A DNA stretch of 64,000 bases from Panagrolaimus kolymaensis (taxonomy: Eukaryota > Nematoda > Chromadorea > Rhabditida > Panagrolaimidae): assembly GCA_028622995.1 (NCBI GenBank), contig JAJQJQ010000045.1, positions 1,674,001 through 1,738,000 on the forward strand. The letters are read 5' to 3'. The position numbers were made by a program, and so were the translations under genes. Shown in pieces: positions 45,864 to 56,676 of this stretch. The stretch's first letter is position 1. Every line of letters starts with the position of its first letter. Under the pieces are notes generated by a model. That model was not told the DNA's origin, did not search any database, and was given only the letters and a program-made list of their open reading frames with translations.

Positions 45864-47405
45864 TCTTGGAAAAATAAAAATAAACAAAAAAAAATGATCA
45901 CAAATAAGTTTCAAAAAAAAAATAGTGTTGAAAAAAATATTCTTATCTTTGATTTTATTTTATTTTTTTGGAGGGCAAAAGAAAAAAAGATGGAAAACAA
46001 GAACTTTTTTTTAAGACGAAGCAAGAAGTTTGTTGGTGCTTTTAAACATAACTTTTTTTTCATAGTGCAGCAATTTATTTGTTGACCAACAGCGTTTTAA
46101 TTTTTTTTTGATGAAAAAACGATGATCATTGATTTAAAGTCCATGTCTATCTAGCAACGAGCAGCAAAAAAAAGGAAAAAGCTTTATAAACAGTGTTGTT
46201 ACTTGCTCCGCCAGCTCCGGCTCCGGAGCGCTCCGCTCCGCTCCAGGTCGGAGCTCGGAGCGGAGCTGGAGCTACAAAATAAATTTAGCCGGAGCCCGGA
46301 GCGGAGTCGGAGCTCGAAATTGTTTTTCTTGGAGCTGAAAATTTTTGTAAAAAAATTTTTTTGCGCTTTTTTTGCGCTATAATTTTATATTTTGAAAGAA
46401 GATCAAACAATTTTGGTTTACACCACATATACAGCTTTTTTTCTTTTTAATCTTTACGTTAAAATGTTTTGTCAAAGAAAAAAGATTTGTAATTTCTAAA
46501 TTTACTGAAAGCTCTTTTTTTCTATACCGTCTAATTTCCTTTTAACTAAAAAAGAGCTTGCATCAAAAAAATTTCAACTTTATTTATAATTATTCCAAAA
46601 TTCTTATTTTTGTATTTTTAAATTTATAATCATTTTGATAATACCCTAGATATTTTTCTTGAAAATCTCTAAACTCATTTTCTCCTGCTTTTAAGTTTCA
46701 TTTGAGAAAATTTGCTTCAAATACTACTAGCAAATTTAATGACAATACAAAAATAGATCAAAAGATGATCTGTTGAAATTGGAAGTCTTTTTAAACTCAA
46801 ACCAAAATACAGTTAAAGATATAGAATAATTTGTTATTGTTGTTTCTTTTTTTAATAATTCATAAAATTACGTAAAAAATAAGCAAATTAAGGTTTAAAA
46901 AGAGCCATTTACTAACAAATAAATTTTTTGGGCTTTGAGAAAAATGTGGAAAAAAATAAGTCGGAGCTCGGAGCGGAGCCGGAGCCAAGAAAAAAAAATG
47001 GCTGGAGCCCGGAGCGGAGCTGGAGCCAAAGTAAAAAAATGGCCGGAGCGCGGAGCGGAGCTGGAGCCGAAAATTTTAGAAAGTAACAACACTGTTTATA
47101 AATAAGCTTTTGTGAAACAAATCATTCCACAAATTTTGTGGTTCAAAAATTTACAAAATAAACACTTTGGAGAAATATAATTTGTTTTATAAGCTTATTA
47201 ATTTTAGATTAACCTTCGTTTGCCTAAACGGAAATGTGTTTGATGTTGTCAAAATAAAAAAGGCAAATCGTTGCAATTCAAACTTTTTTACATATTTATA
47301 GTAACAGACAAACATAGTATTATTAGTGGCATTAGTTTCTAATAAGATGGAAGAAAAAAAGAAAGCAAAATTAACAATAGTCAGAAATTTGGTTATGATT
47401 TATGG
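45864..47405. other. Intergenic, largely a hAT element
   Basis: Contains the 904-bp element at 46191-47094. The remainder is AT-rich without supported exons. Confidence 0.5.
46191..47094. mobile_element. Non-autonomous hAT element, 904 bp (word GGAGCGGAGC)
   Basis: Terminal inverted repeat CAGTGTTGTTACTT (14 bp) and perfect 8-bp target duplication TTTATAAA at 46183-46190 and 47095-47102. Roughly 130 bp inside each end is packed with GGAGCGGAGC/GCTCCGGAGC words; the 600-bp centre is AT-rich and has no coding capacity. The short open frame across the right array is an artefact of the repeats. Confidence 0.94.
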
Positions 47406-47995
47406 ATGAGCGATGATAAAGACTTTACAATCAACGTTGATGGAAGCTGCGTTAAGATAAACTTTTGTTTTATTTATTTCACCATTTATTGTCTGTTTAT
47501 AGGCACATAAATGTATTCTCGCTCTTCAATCACCTTTTTTCAAAAATATGTTCAAATCTGGTATCAAAGAATCCATGGTTATCAATGATTTCCCTGTTAA
47601 AGTCGTCGAAACAGCTGTTCAATTTTGTTATCTTGGTCAAACTTCAAATGCTTTGAATTTGAAAGAAAACATGAAACTCTTAGAATTGTGTCACAAATAT
47701 GAAATCACTAATCTTAAGGTATGGTTTACCTAGTAGAATGCCTTCATAAATTTATGTATTTCATTTTCAGACTCGTATCGAAGCTTCCTTGATTCTCGAT
47801 GTTTCAATTTCAAATGTTTGTCATCTCGCAAATTGTTCCATCCGTTCAAAGGCAGTCAAACTTGAAGAAGCATGTTACAAACTTTTAATAAAATCACTCA
47901 AAACAACTCTTGTCGCTGATATCGGTCTTCTTGATAAAGATTTCTCTCTCAAAGTTTTTACCGATGCTTTCTGTAACATCACTCAAACCTCATAA
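47406..47995 (+). CDS. Small BTB/POZ protein
   Basis: Three exons, 47406-47450, 47503-47718 and 47771-47995 (phase 0 junctions), encode 161 residues consisting almost only of a BTB domain: DFTINVDG, then AHKCILALQSPFFKNMFKSG, then VVETAVQFCYLGQ and KLLELCHKYEITNLK, followed by a helical extension (ISNVCHLANCSIRSKAVKLE) as in worm BATH/BTB proteins. The usual 'SDFTI.V.G..I.AHKCIL' order is intact. The first exon uses donor GTTAAG. The start at 47406 is the first Met that keeps the domain in frame; a MATH domain upstream was not found. A cullin-3 adaptor role is inferred from the family. Confidence 0.85.
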
Positions 47996-48559
47996 TCTTT
48001 CTTCTCTCTTTGTTGTTTTCACTTGTAAATTTTTTTCATTGTTGTTAGTTTTTGTATTTATTCATTTCTTGTGCATAGGCTTTTTGCTATCGTTATTAGA
48101 ATTTACTTTTGTTTGTTACTGCTTTTTATAAAGTTGTGAATTGTTTCATTTTTTGGACTAAGACTTTATCATGTAACATTGAAAAGTAAACTTGTAGTCT
48201 TGGAAGTACCATACAATCCATTTTGTCTTTCGCTCATTTACAATTGATTTGGAATATATTGAATCATATGGGATAATCATCCACACAAAATTTTCTAAAG
48301 GTTATGCATAAGATACGAGAATACCAACTAGTACCTATGCTTTTCTCGAGAAATTTCATAGCAAAATCTTTCCAAGTTTATCTTGTTTGTATGTAAATCA
48401 ACATCTTCCATATCCGCCTAATAACATAAAGATCCATCTCAAATAAAAGAAACACAAAGGAAAATTACAATAAACATTTATTAAACAAACAAAAACAAAT
48501 ACATAAAATTCATACATATCAAACACAACAACAAAAAAGATAATAAAAACACATAATAT
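47996..48559. other. Intergenic, no gene seen
   Basis: Between convergent genes; only 3' untranslated sequence expected. Confidence 0.5.
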
Positions 48560-50477
48560 TTAACCGGTTTCACTTGAACTTGTCATTCTTCGAGTTCTGT
48601 AACGTTTTGGTGGAAAAATTGAAGCACAATCACGTTCAAACTTTTCTAAAGCATCTTTGTTGAAACGCAAGCCCAAATCATCCAACATACATAACATTCC
48701 AGGTAAATCTTTTGGATGAGTGTGGATCAAGTTTGATTTCTCCAAAAATGTCAAAGGATATTTACTCAACTTCTTATAAGCTTCTTTGATTTCAGTTTGA
48801 TATCGATGAGCTGTTTTGCTTTTATCCAAATATTTGAGAGCTTCATGGATAACAGTATTATGAGGAATACATGCTTTGTTTTCAGCTTCTGATTTGACAT
48901 GTTTGACACCAGATGATTTTGATCTTCTTTTAAGAACATTTGTGAATGATACATGATGCTTTGAAACGAATGCTATAGAACCACCAAAAGATTGCTCGGC
49001 TTTGAAATGTGGACGAACTTTGACTATTGGATGTTGAACACGTTGACGTTCACGAACTCGGCTTGCATTCAAACTTCCCATATCAGCTTTGTATTGTAAA
49101 ATGTTCATATCATCAGCGGTAAACAAAGAATTCAAAGTTTGAAGTTTCGGTAAAGCAGCTTCTCTATCTTCATCGTCTTCTTCAACATCGATACCAAGCA
49201 TGGAGGAAACATTATATTCAACTTCTGCAGCTTCCAACAATTCCTTACAAAAGTTTTCATCCTTGACAAGTTCAGCATAAGGAATTTTACCAGATCTTCT
49301 TACATCAGGTAGCCGAAATTGAAGATTTTCATCTAAAGCTGTTGAACCAAGATGCCCATATGAGTTACCAAACCAATGCTCTCGTAGACCTTCTTCATAG
49401 TTATCATTGGCAAAAACAGGAGGATTGAATGAACCACTAACAGCTTTATTAGTAAACATAACATTGGTTGGAACATGAGAATCATCGATATCTTCTTTGA
49501 CGTCAGTCGCTGCAGCTATTACGTTCGTTTGATTACCATCAGCTTCAAAGGTTACAGTTAAAGGTGAATCGTCGTCGATGTGTTGAATATAATTTGAGAA
49601 ACTAGCTTTGAATTCATGGCAATTATCAGCAAGCCGTAAAGTTGATTCACTTGGTTCGTATGGTATCTGAAAAATAAAATGAATGAAAATTTTATGTAGC
49701 GATAAAAGAAAATCACTTTAAAAGGTAGCTTCAAATCAAGCATATCCATCTTTTCCTCTTTGATTTTTACTTCCTTTTCTTCATCGTCTGACTCATGAAT
49801 ACGTCGCCGCTTCTTGGTAACTTCGTGACCATAATCAACTTCATCTTTGACTTCTTTAAGACCATCGACCTCCATAATTTCTGCATTTTCATCATCGCTA
49901 TCATTGAGTGCTTGCTAAAATATACATACATTAGTTAAGTCAATCAAGTCTAATAAAAAAACCAACTTGTAAAGCGTTTTTGTTTATCGCAGCTTTACCA
50001 ATTGATGCTAAGCGGTCAGCAATTTTTCGGGCTTTGTTTTTCTTATTCTTTGCAAGTTCTTTTTGTAAAATTAATGATGGCTTCAGTCTTGGTAATCCAT
50101 CAGGAGTTATCTTGTTTTCGGCGATAGCTTTCTTAAACACTTCCTTTGATTTTACCATAGCTTCGAGCTCAGCTTTCATTTCACCAATAGGTTTCATTTC
50201 ATCTTTCTGCATAAACATTTTTCGAAGTTGAATATATTCTTCTTTTTGAGCAGCAATTGATGGATTTGAAGTGCCATGGATATTCTTGTTCGTTGGTGCC
50301 TTCAACCTTGGACTGTTGATCCAATCTTTCGTGTTCTTTAAGATGGTCAAAGCTTCATTATGGTTCAATACAGCTGAGCGAGGATTAAGAATTTTTTCTA
50401 CCCTAAAAAACAAAAAATAAAGTTTGAATGTTACTTGAAAGAGATAAAATGACTTACCATACAATTTCATGTGGCAT
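48560..50477 (-). CDS. RNA polymerase III subunit RPC9-like protein with a huge insertion
   Basis: Four exons: 50477-50458, 50402-49967, 49914-49717, 49666-48560; 586 residues, junctions GT-AG in frame. The RPC9 (CRCP, Rpb4-like) fold is present as two separated halves. Residues about 9-40 (EKILNPRSAVLNHNEALTIL) match the RPC9 start (NP.SA.L.N.E.L..L). Residues 488-571 (NTVIHEALKYLDKS, then YPLTFLEKSNLI, RFNKDALEKFERDCASIFP) align without gaps to the RPC9 C-half, including NT...E.LKY, LT..EK and SI(F/L)P. Usual RPC9 is about 120-150 residues. The roughly 440-residue insert is charged, has a putative nuclear signal (TKKRRRIHESDDEE), and is otherwise unrecognised. Both halves share contiguous exons with the insert, so this is not a mis-joined pair of genes. 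In RPC9 the protein forms the stalk of Pol III with RPC8. Confidence 0.72.
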
Positions 50478-52810
50478 CTTTTTGAAGATGTTAGATATTT
50501 ACAAATGTCGAAATAACAATATTATTGAATTACTTCAGGAAGCTATTCTAATAATTAAAAATCCTGTAAAAATGATGCAACAGCAACAACGAAGAAAAGA
50601 GTTTGAATGAAAAAATCAAAAACCAGAGCAAAATGTCAGCCAAACGCATGAAGCCAAATTTCAGTGCATGGATGAATTTGATTGCGAATACTGTATTTTA
50701 CAGTATTATTTTTGTTGAATTAAAATTAAAAAAGCATTTTTTTAACTTTTAGAATGCTTTAACAACTTTTAAATTAAATAATGATACTTTATTACTTATA
50801 ACTACTAAAAGCTTTTTAATGTCAAGTTTGATGTGTTCGAAAACTTTTTGTTTGCTTTTCAAAGTATCTTTTTCCAAGAAAATCTTTTGGAGTGTACTGC
50901 TTTTTTGTTTGACCTTTCCTCCGATTTATTCAATAATTAATGATCTAACCTTAAATTATTTACTGACCACGGCTGATGTGGAATGAACTAATTTTACGTG
51001 TGTTTTTTAAACGAAGTGAAAAACGGATATAAATTTGATTTCTTGAACGCCTTTTTTTGTTAGAATATTTTTTTATTATTTTCTTGTTTTTTTGTACTAA
51101 TTTTTTTATAATTATGTTGAATTCCTACTGAAATCTACAAATCGTAAGCCAAGCAATGAGTCATACTTACGCTACAAACAGGGCTGTCAAATCGCTGTTT
51201 TTCGCTAGCGTCGCTCGAAATTGCTTCAGCGATCGCTGTTCATCGCTTCGCTGAAGCGATCGCTTAGCCAAAAAGACACGCAAAAAAGTCGTCGCTGTTT
51301 CAAACAGCGACGAGATCGCTGAAGTCGCTGAAGCGATTTTCATTTTTTTATTTTTAGCGCGAAGCGAAGCGAAGCGAAAATGAAAAAGGCGTCGCTCAGC
51401 GATCAGCGACGTCTTTGAGCGAAGCGATTTGACAGCCCTGGCTACAAATGTAAGAGGAAAAATTGGATCAAAACCAATATTTAATGGAATTTAAAAAATA
51501 ATAGTAAATGCTTTGATTTGACAAAGCCACCCGCATTTATTATTCGTATCGATTTAATTAAACAAGAGTTAGTCCATGAAAGAAAAAAGAAAAAAGTTAG
51601 ATTATTAAATTTTCAAATGTTTTTAGATAAATTGTTTTTATACAAATCAACCAAATTTTTCCCCATGTGACATTTTTTAAAAATTAAAGATACATATTTT
51701 GAAACTCAAAGAAAATTCTTTTAAATAGCAACATAAATCTTTTTTATTTTGTGATTTTTGCCTTTAGTATGCTGCTTCTAACCAATGAAGCAAGCTTTAA
51801 CTATAATTTTGCTGTGGATAAAAAATATATTATCATCAAAGATTTTATTTTTATTTATTTTGTTGTTCTCGACATAACGTCCGTTTTTACAAAAAAATAA
51901 AGAGCTTGCAAACCTTTCGTAAAAAAATGTCTTTATTTTTTTATTTTATTATTACAACTATGAATGTTGAAACATCATTTTTTGCCGCGGTGAAATATTT
52001 ATAGCTCAATCGAATCGAAATAAATTTTTCTTCTTGTTTTGTGTGGTGTTTAAAAGCAAAGTTTGATATTTTTTTTTTCTTTTCTTTTTTTTTTTGAATA
52101 TTTTACTAACGTTTTTTAATATCTTTTTTGTAACATTAAATATTAAATAAAATGGGTTTTAAATGAACACAGAAATTAATAATGGTGTCATTGTTGCAGA
52201 ATAACATAAACAAGAATTTTAGAATTATTTTTATAGAAAAAAAAAACAAATTAAACAGTATTTTGGGGAAACAAATATCTTTGATCCTAAGCAACCACCA
52301 AAAAAGATCAAAGCAAAAATACAAACCCATCATGAATTTAAGGTTATGGAAAAAAATCTAAAATTTTCATTTTTAGATCTCAAAACTTTTTTTCTCTAAC
52401 TTTTCAATCAAAATATTTTTTGAATCTTTAAATTTCTCCTCGTAGATTATTTTCAGCACAAACAAAAAAGTTTTATAAAAAGAGAAGGTAGGTAAGTAAT
52501 TAAAGAAAATTAATTCATTTTGGTGAAAGGTAAAATCGAATAAATTCCAGAAAGTTTATCTTCTTTTTTCTGTATTTAACCTTTATCAATAAAAAAGAAT
52601 TAAAGAAAACTTTATGACCGGATTTTTTTTCTTCTTTTTTCTTTAGCGGTGTTTGTTTTTCAATTGGAGAACACCTTTCTTTTTCTTTCTTTTTTTATCC
52701 ATTTTTCAGGAAAGAAAAATTCGCATTAATCGATTTAAAAACTTTTATAATTTTTTTTCTTTTCCACTTTTTTTCGTGATAAATAAATAAAAAAAAAATT
52801 CATTGGAAAA
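50478..52810. other. Intergenic region with a hAT element
   Basis: Promoter region of two divergent genes, with the element at 51179-51440. The rest is AT-rich and without supported exons. Confidence 0.5.
51179..51440. mobile_element. Non-autonomous hAT element, 262 bp (word GCGAAGCGATC)
   Basis: Terminal inverted repeat CAGGGCTGTCAAATCGCT (18 bp) and perfect 8-bp target duplication GCTACAAA at 51171-51178 and 51441-51448. Almost the whole interior consists of CGCTGAAGCGATC/GCGAAGCGAAGC words in both orientations. No coding capacity. Confidence 0.95.
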
Positions 52811-55800
52811 ATGCTGAACTATTTTAAAAAAGGAATAAATTCTAAAATAACTTTTCGTGGAAAATTATTATTGGTTTCGGTTATTTTTATATTTTATTGT
52901 TATTTTTTATTTTCACAAAATCGAAATATTTTATTTAATGGTTCACTGAAATTTTGGGATGGTGGTTCACCACCATTTGAAAAAAGTCAACAATGCTTAA
53001 TTGAAAAATTTAAAAATATTAATGAAGAAAATTTTGCTTTTGAATGGCACAAATTGGATGAAACGGTGAATGTAAGGTTTTAGAATATGTTCTTCAAAAA
53101 CCAAAATCTTTAACCTTTTTTTTTAATAAGATTCTTACCATGAGATGGGAGCAGAGCTGCAATTTCGCCACGCCATTCTTCGCCAGCGACGCCGCGCCGT
53201 CTCTTTTTTTTTAAAACGCTCGGCGTCGCCGGCGAAAAAAAAATCTTAACACGAAAAGAAATGGCGTTGTTCGGCGAAGTGGCGCCAATTAACGCCGAAC
53301 AACGCCTAACAACGCCGAAGATATTTTTTAAATTTTTGTTTTAAAATTATTAAATTTTGCTTTTTTTCTAGTAATTTATGTTGTGCGTCGCTTCTATGCA
53401 AATTAGCAACTTTAGTTTCAAAAATCAACTAAAGAAAAAAAGAATGAAACAAAAATATTAAAAGTTAGCATATAAAAATGAAGATGCGGTGAGTGGTGGT
53501 TGATTTTGAGTTACCCAAAGATACAAAAAATACCAAAGGAGATCCAAACTTACGAAAGGACCCAATATGCTCAAAATGCTAAATGATTTGTGAACGTTCA
53601 TGGCCGGCAGATGGTTGGTGGTGTAATGAATTCACAATGACTTTTTTATTGAAAAGAAGCAAATTGCTATTATTATTGAAGTGCTTTAAAGCATTTAGGG
53701 TTTATTAGAAGGAAAGGGAGAATTTGATAAGGAAATTAGTTGCCCGGTGGAAAAACCTTAAGTAAATGAGATGAAGATCTTATACTCCAACTATTAGAAG
53801 GATGAAGATTCATGAAATCTAGAAAGATAAGAAAGAACATATGTGAAAAAGCATTAAAACATTTAAAAAACTTTTAAAAATCAAATTCAATCATTTTTAT
53901 TCTGTGGTGATAAAAGTCTTCAGTTTTAGTGAATTGAAAATTATAATATTCTGTTAAAGCATTAAAGCAATATAAAAAAAATTTAAAAAACGCCATTAAA
54001 AAATACTGCCATCATTTTTATTTATTTTTGTTGTTTTTAACTAGAGACCGGCAAGTCGCATGCACGCTTGAGTGTTTCACACAATTTTTTTCGTCATTCC
54101 ATGCTCGAAAAAGAGAAAAAAAGAGGATGTTAATCATTAATTAAATAAATGGCAAATAAATTATACATATTTTTCATAATATGTAATTTTATCTCCTGAT
54201 TCCGAATATCTAATTTTTGATACAAGTTTTCCTTCATTAATAGCCTTAAAACTCAATTTTATTGTTCAAAAAATCGAGTTGCAGCGGGGTTGCAACGACT
54301 TTTTTGCATGAAACGATAGAAAATTAAATTTTCCATATATAGATTTTTATTAAAAGCGCGCACCGTCGCGCACTAAAAATATGGCGACCAAAAAACTAAT
54401 TATCTAGTTGATTTTACAGTGGAAAAACACAAAAAAGAGAAAAAAAGGCTGCTAACTTGCATGCTTGCTGCATTTTTCCCTTTCGTTGAATAATAAAAAA
54501 CTGTTCTCAAGAACGAAAAATTTTTGATTTTAGAAAATTTGAATTCGACTTTTTGAGATTTTAATTAAGTCTTCTTCCATTTATTTTTTTATATTCGGAA
54601 TATTCATAGCATAAAGCACTAGATCGAAACAAAATTTTTAAGTTATCGAGAGAAAAAAATTTTGAGCTGCCGGTCTCTATTTTTAACGCCAAAAAATTGG
54701 GCGAAAGCGCGCCAAACGAATGGCGAAGTAAACGCCGAATAGCGCCAACGCCGAACGGCGCCATTTATTTTTTGGCGTTATTCAGCGAAGCGCCGAACGT
54801 CGCCTTTTGAAAAAATGGCGACGCCGGCGAAGGCCGGCGAAATTGCAGCTCTGGATGGGAGATTTTATTTAAAATTTTATAAAAAAAGAACGAAATTGGC
54901 GCCAAAAATTTTAAGACATTTTTAATTTTTGATCAAAGTTTTTTTTAAAATTTGAAAAATTTATGGCCTCAATTTTAAAGTTTTTTTTGAAATTTTCCAC
55001 AAACAATATTCTTACTTTTTTTAGGACTGCTCCGGTGATTTATTCGATTCCTTACCAATTCAAAAGCTTCGAAATCTTGATGAATTTAAATATATTATTT
55101 TTCCAAAAATTTTATTGAATTCTCCTTGCGAAACCGTAACTTTAGGAATTGGAAAAGATGTAGTAGCTGAAAAACAATTGCTGCACAAACTTGGGCATTG
55201 TAATTTTTTTGGTGTTGATCCCGATGCTGAAGATAGCGGACAACTCTATAAAGATACAGTAAATGGAAAATTTATTCAAGGTTTAGTTGGAGCTAAAAAT
55301 GGAACTTATAAAGCTACAGTGTTGAGTGAGTTTTTTTCAAATACCTTTTTTGCAGTTTTTTCAAAGATAAATTTAAATTATTTTTCCACTCGAGACAAAC
55401 TTATATTTTTTTCCATTCAAGACAAAATATAATATTAATTTTTTTATGGAAAAAGTTTCGACATTTTTTTAGTTTTTGTTTAACTTTTTTTTCAGCTGGT
55501 CGAAGTAAATATGTAAATAGAATATTGCCGCATTATTCATTTCAAGATTTAATGGCCAAACATTACACTTCCAAATTCATTGATTATTTATTTATTGATA
55601 TCGAAGGCGATGAATTTGATTTAATGAAGGATCTCATTGGTAAGTAAGTCTCTGGTTTAACTTTCGTTAACAAATTTTTTTCTTAAAATCTTTTAAAAAT
55701 TTATGGTTATTGAAATTTTTAAAAATTCGTGTCAGAAAATTTTGGTTTCATTAATTTTGATAAATTTTTTTTATTTCCAGTTAATCCCCAAAATTATCCA

Positions 55801-55998
55801 ATTATTTGTCAAATAAATGTGGAATATCATAATCCTTTCAACGAAAAACGGAATTTAAACATTTACAATGATTTTTATAAATCCGTCACAAATGGCCCAT
55901 ATTTACCTTTGAATGTTGAAACTAGAAAAAGGGTTTCATTTAATCGAATATATTTAATTAATTTTAAGCATCAATTTTGTTTAAATAAATATTTTTAA
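52811..55998 (+). CDS. FkbM-type methyltransferase, type II membrane protein
   Basis: Four exons, 52811-53071, 55025-55325, 55496-55639 and 55781-55998, give 307 residues. A short cytoplasmic N-terminus precedes a signal anchor (about 19-34, LLLVSVIFIFYCYFLF), suggesting a Golgi/ER lumenal enzyme. The Rossmann-type methyltransferase core shows SPCETVTLGIGKDVVAE (SAM-binding glycine region), FFGVDPD (acidic end of strand 2), and YLFIDIEGDEFDLMKDLI (strand 4, IDIEG), the pattern of FkbM/Methyltransf_21 proteins, which are abundant in nematodes. Substrate unknown. Intron 1 is nearly 2 kb and is mostly a pair of nested hAT elements. Confidence 0.86.
53152..54853. mobile_element. Non-autonomous hAT element, 1,702 bp (word AACGCCGAAC), outer of nested pair
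   Basis: Terminal inverted repeat CAGAGCTGCAATTTCGCC (18 bp) and perfect 8-bp target duplication GATGGGAG at 53144-53151 and 54854-54861. Arrays of GCCGAACAACGCC-like words lie at about 53170-53325 and 54690-54840; the centre is AT-rich. A second element (54042-54679) is inserted in it; without that it is about 1,056 bp. Lies in intron 1 of the FkbM gene. Confidence 0.94.
54042..54679. mobile_element. hAT-type element, 638 bp, nested
   Basis: Terminal inverted repeat TAGAGACCGGCA (12 bp) and perfect 8-bp target duplication TTTTTAAC at 54034-54041 and 54680-54687. Unlike the other elements it lacks GC-rich word arrays and begins TAG rather than CAG, both accepted hAT termini. No transposase; the open frame at 54561-54764 is not convincing. 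Confidence 0.92.
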
Positions 55999-56676
55999 TA
56001 GCTTTTTAAAAAAAAATGCATAACAAAAATAAAATTATAATTTATAAAAAAGACTCTGTTTTTTTAAATGATTTCTCTAAACCAATCAAATTCTATGAAC
56101 GCACAATTTAATTTTTTAACGAAAAAACCCAAAAAAAATTGTCTTTAGTTATTTGTCAGCTGTGTTCTATGTTCATTTGTAAATCAAATTAATAAAATAA
56201 ATGCGTCAAGGACAAAAATAAAAAAGATGACAACTGCCTTATTTTGTTTTCGGGTCTGTTGCCTTTTTTTGTCTCTTTTTTCGAAGGCAACAATCTTTTT
56301 GAATTTTTTAATAAACTTTTTTTATAAATTTTTAAAGTAAAATCAAAAGTCCTTATTTTCTTTATGGATTTTATTATCTATAAACAACATTTTAAATTTA
56401 CCATAATGTTTTACTTTGATGGAAGACAATTCATATTAAAGCGATTTCTGAAACTCTGTTAAAACAGAATTTTAAAAAAAAGTGAAATAGTAAAATCGCA
56501 ATTTTGACGCGGACGTCAAATCAAAATAGTAAAGTGCATTTTTTTGGCAACCGAAATTCAAGAATTTTTTAAAATAAATTTATTTATATATTCCATTTAA
56601 AATTCGAAAAGGTTTATAAAATTAAGAAATTTTTTCAAAAGTTGCAAACTAATCAAAACAAAAAATAAGGAATATT
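55999..56676. other. Intergenic, no gene seen
   Basis: Between convergent genes. AT-rich; nothing recognised. Confidence 0.5.

Noticed and set aside
46895..47092. Minus-strand frame with Ala/Pro/Leu/Arg repeats
   Set aside because: Produced by the GGAGCGGAGC word array at the right end of the hAT element.
49460..49666. Resemblance of CHEFKASFSNYIQHIDDDSP to the last strand region of Rad9-type clamp proteins
   Set aside because: Short and isolated; the rest of a PCNA-like fold is not visible, so no domain is claimed.
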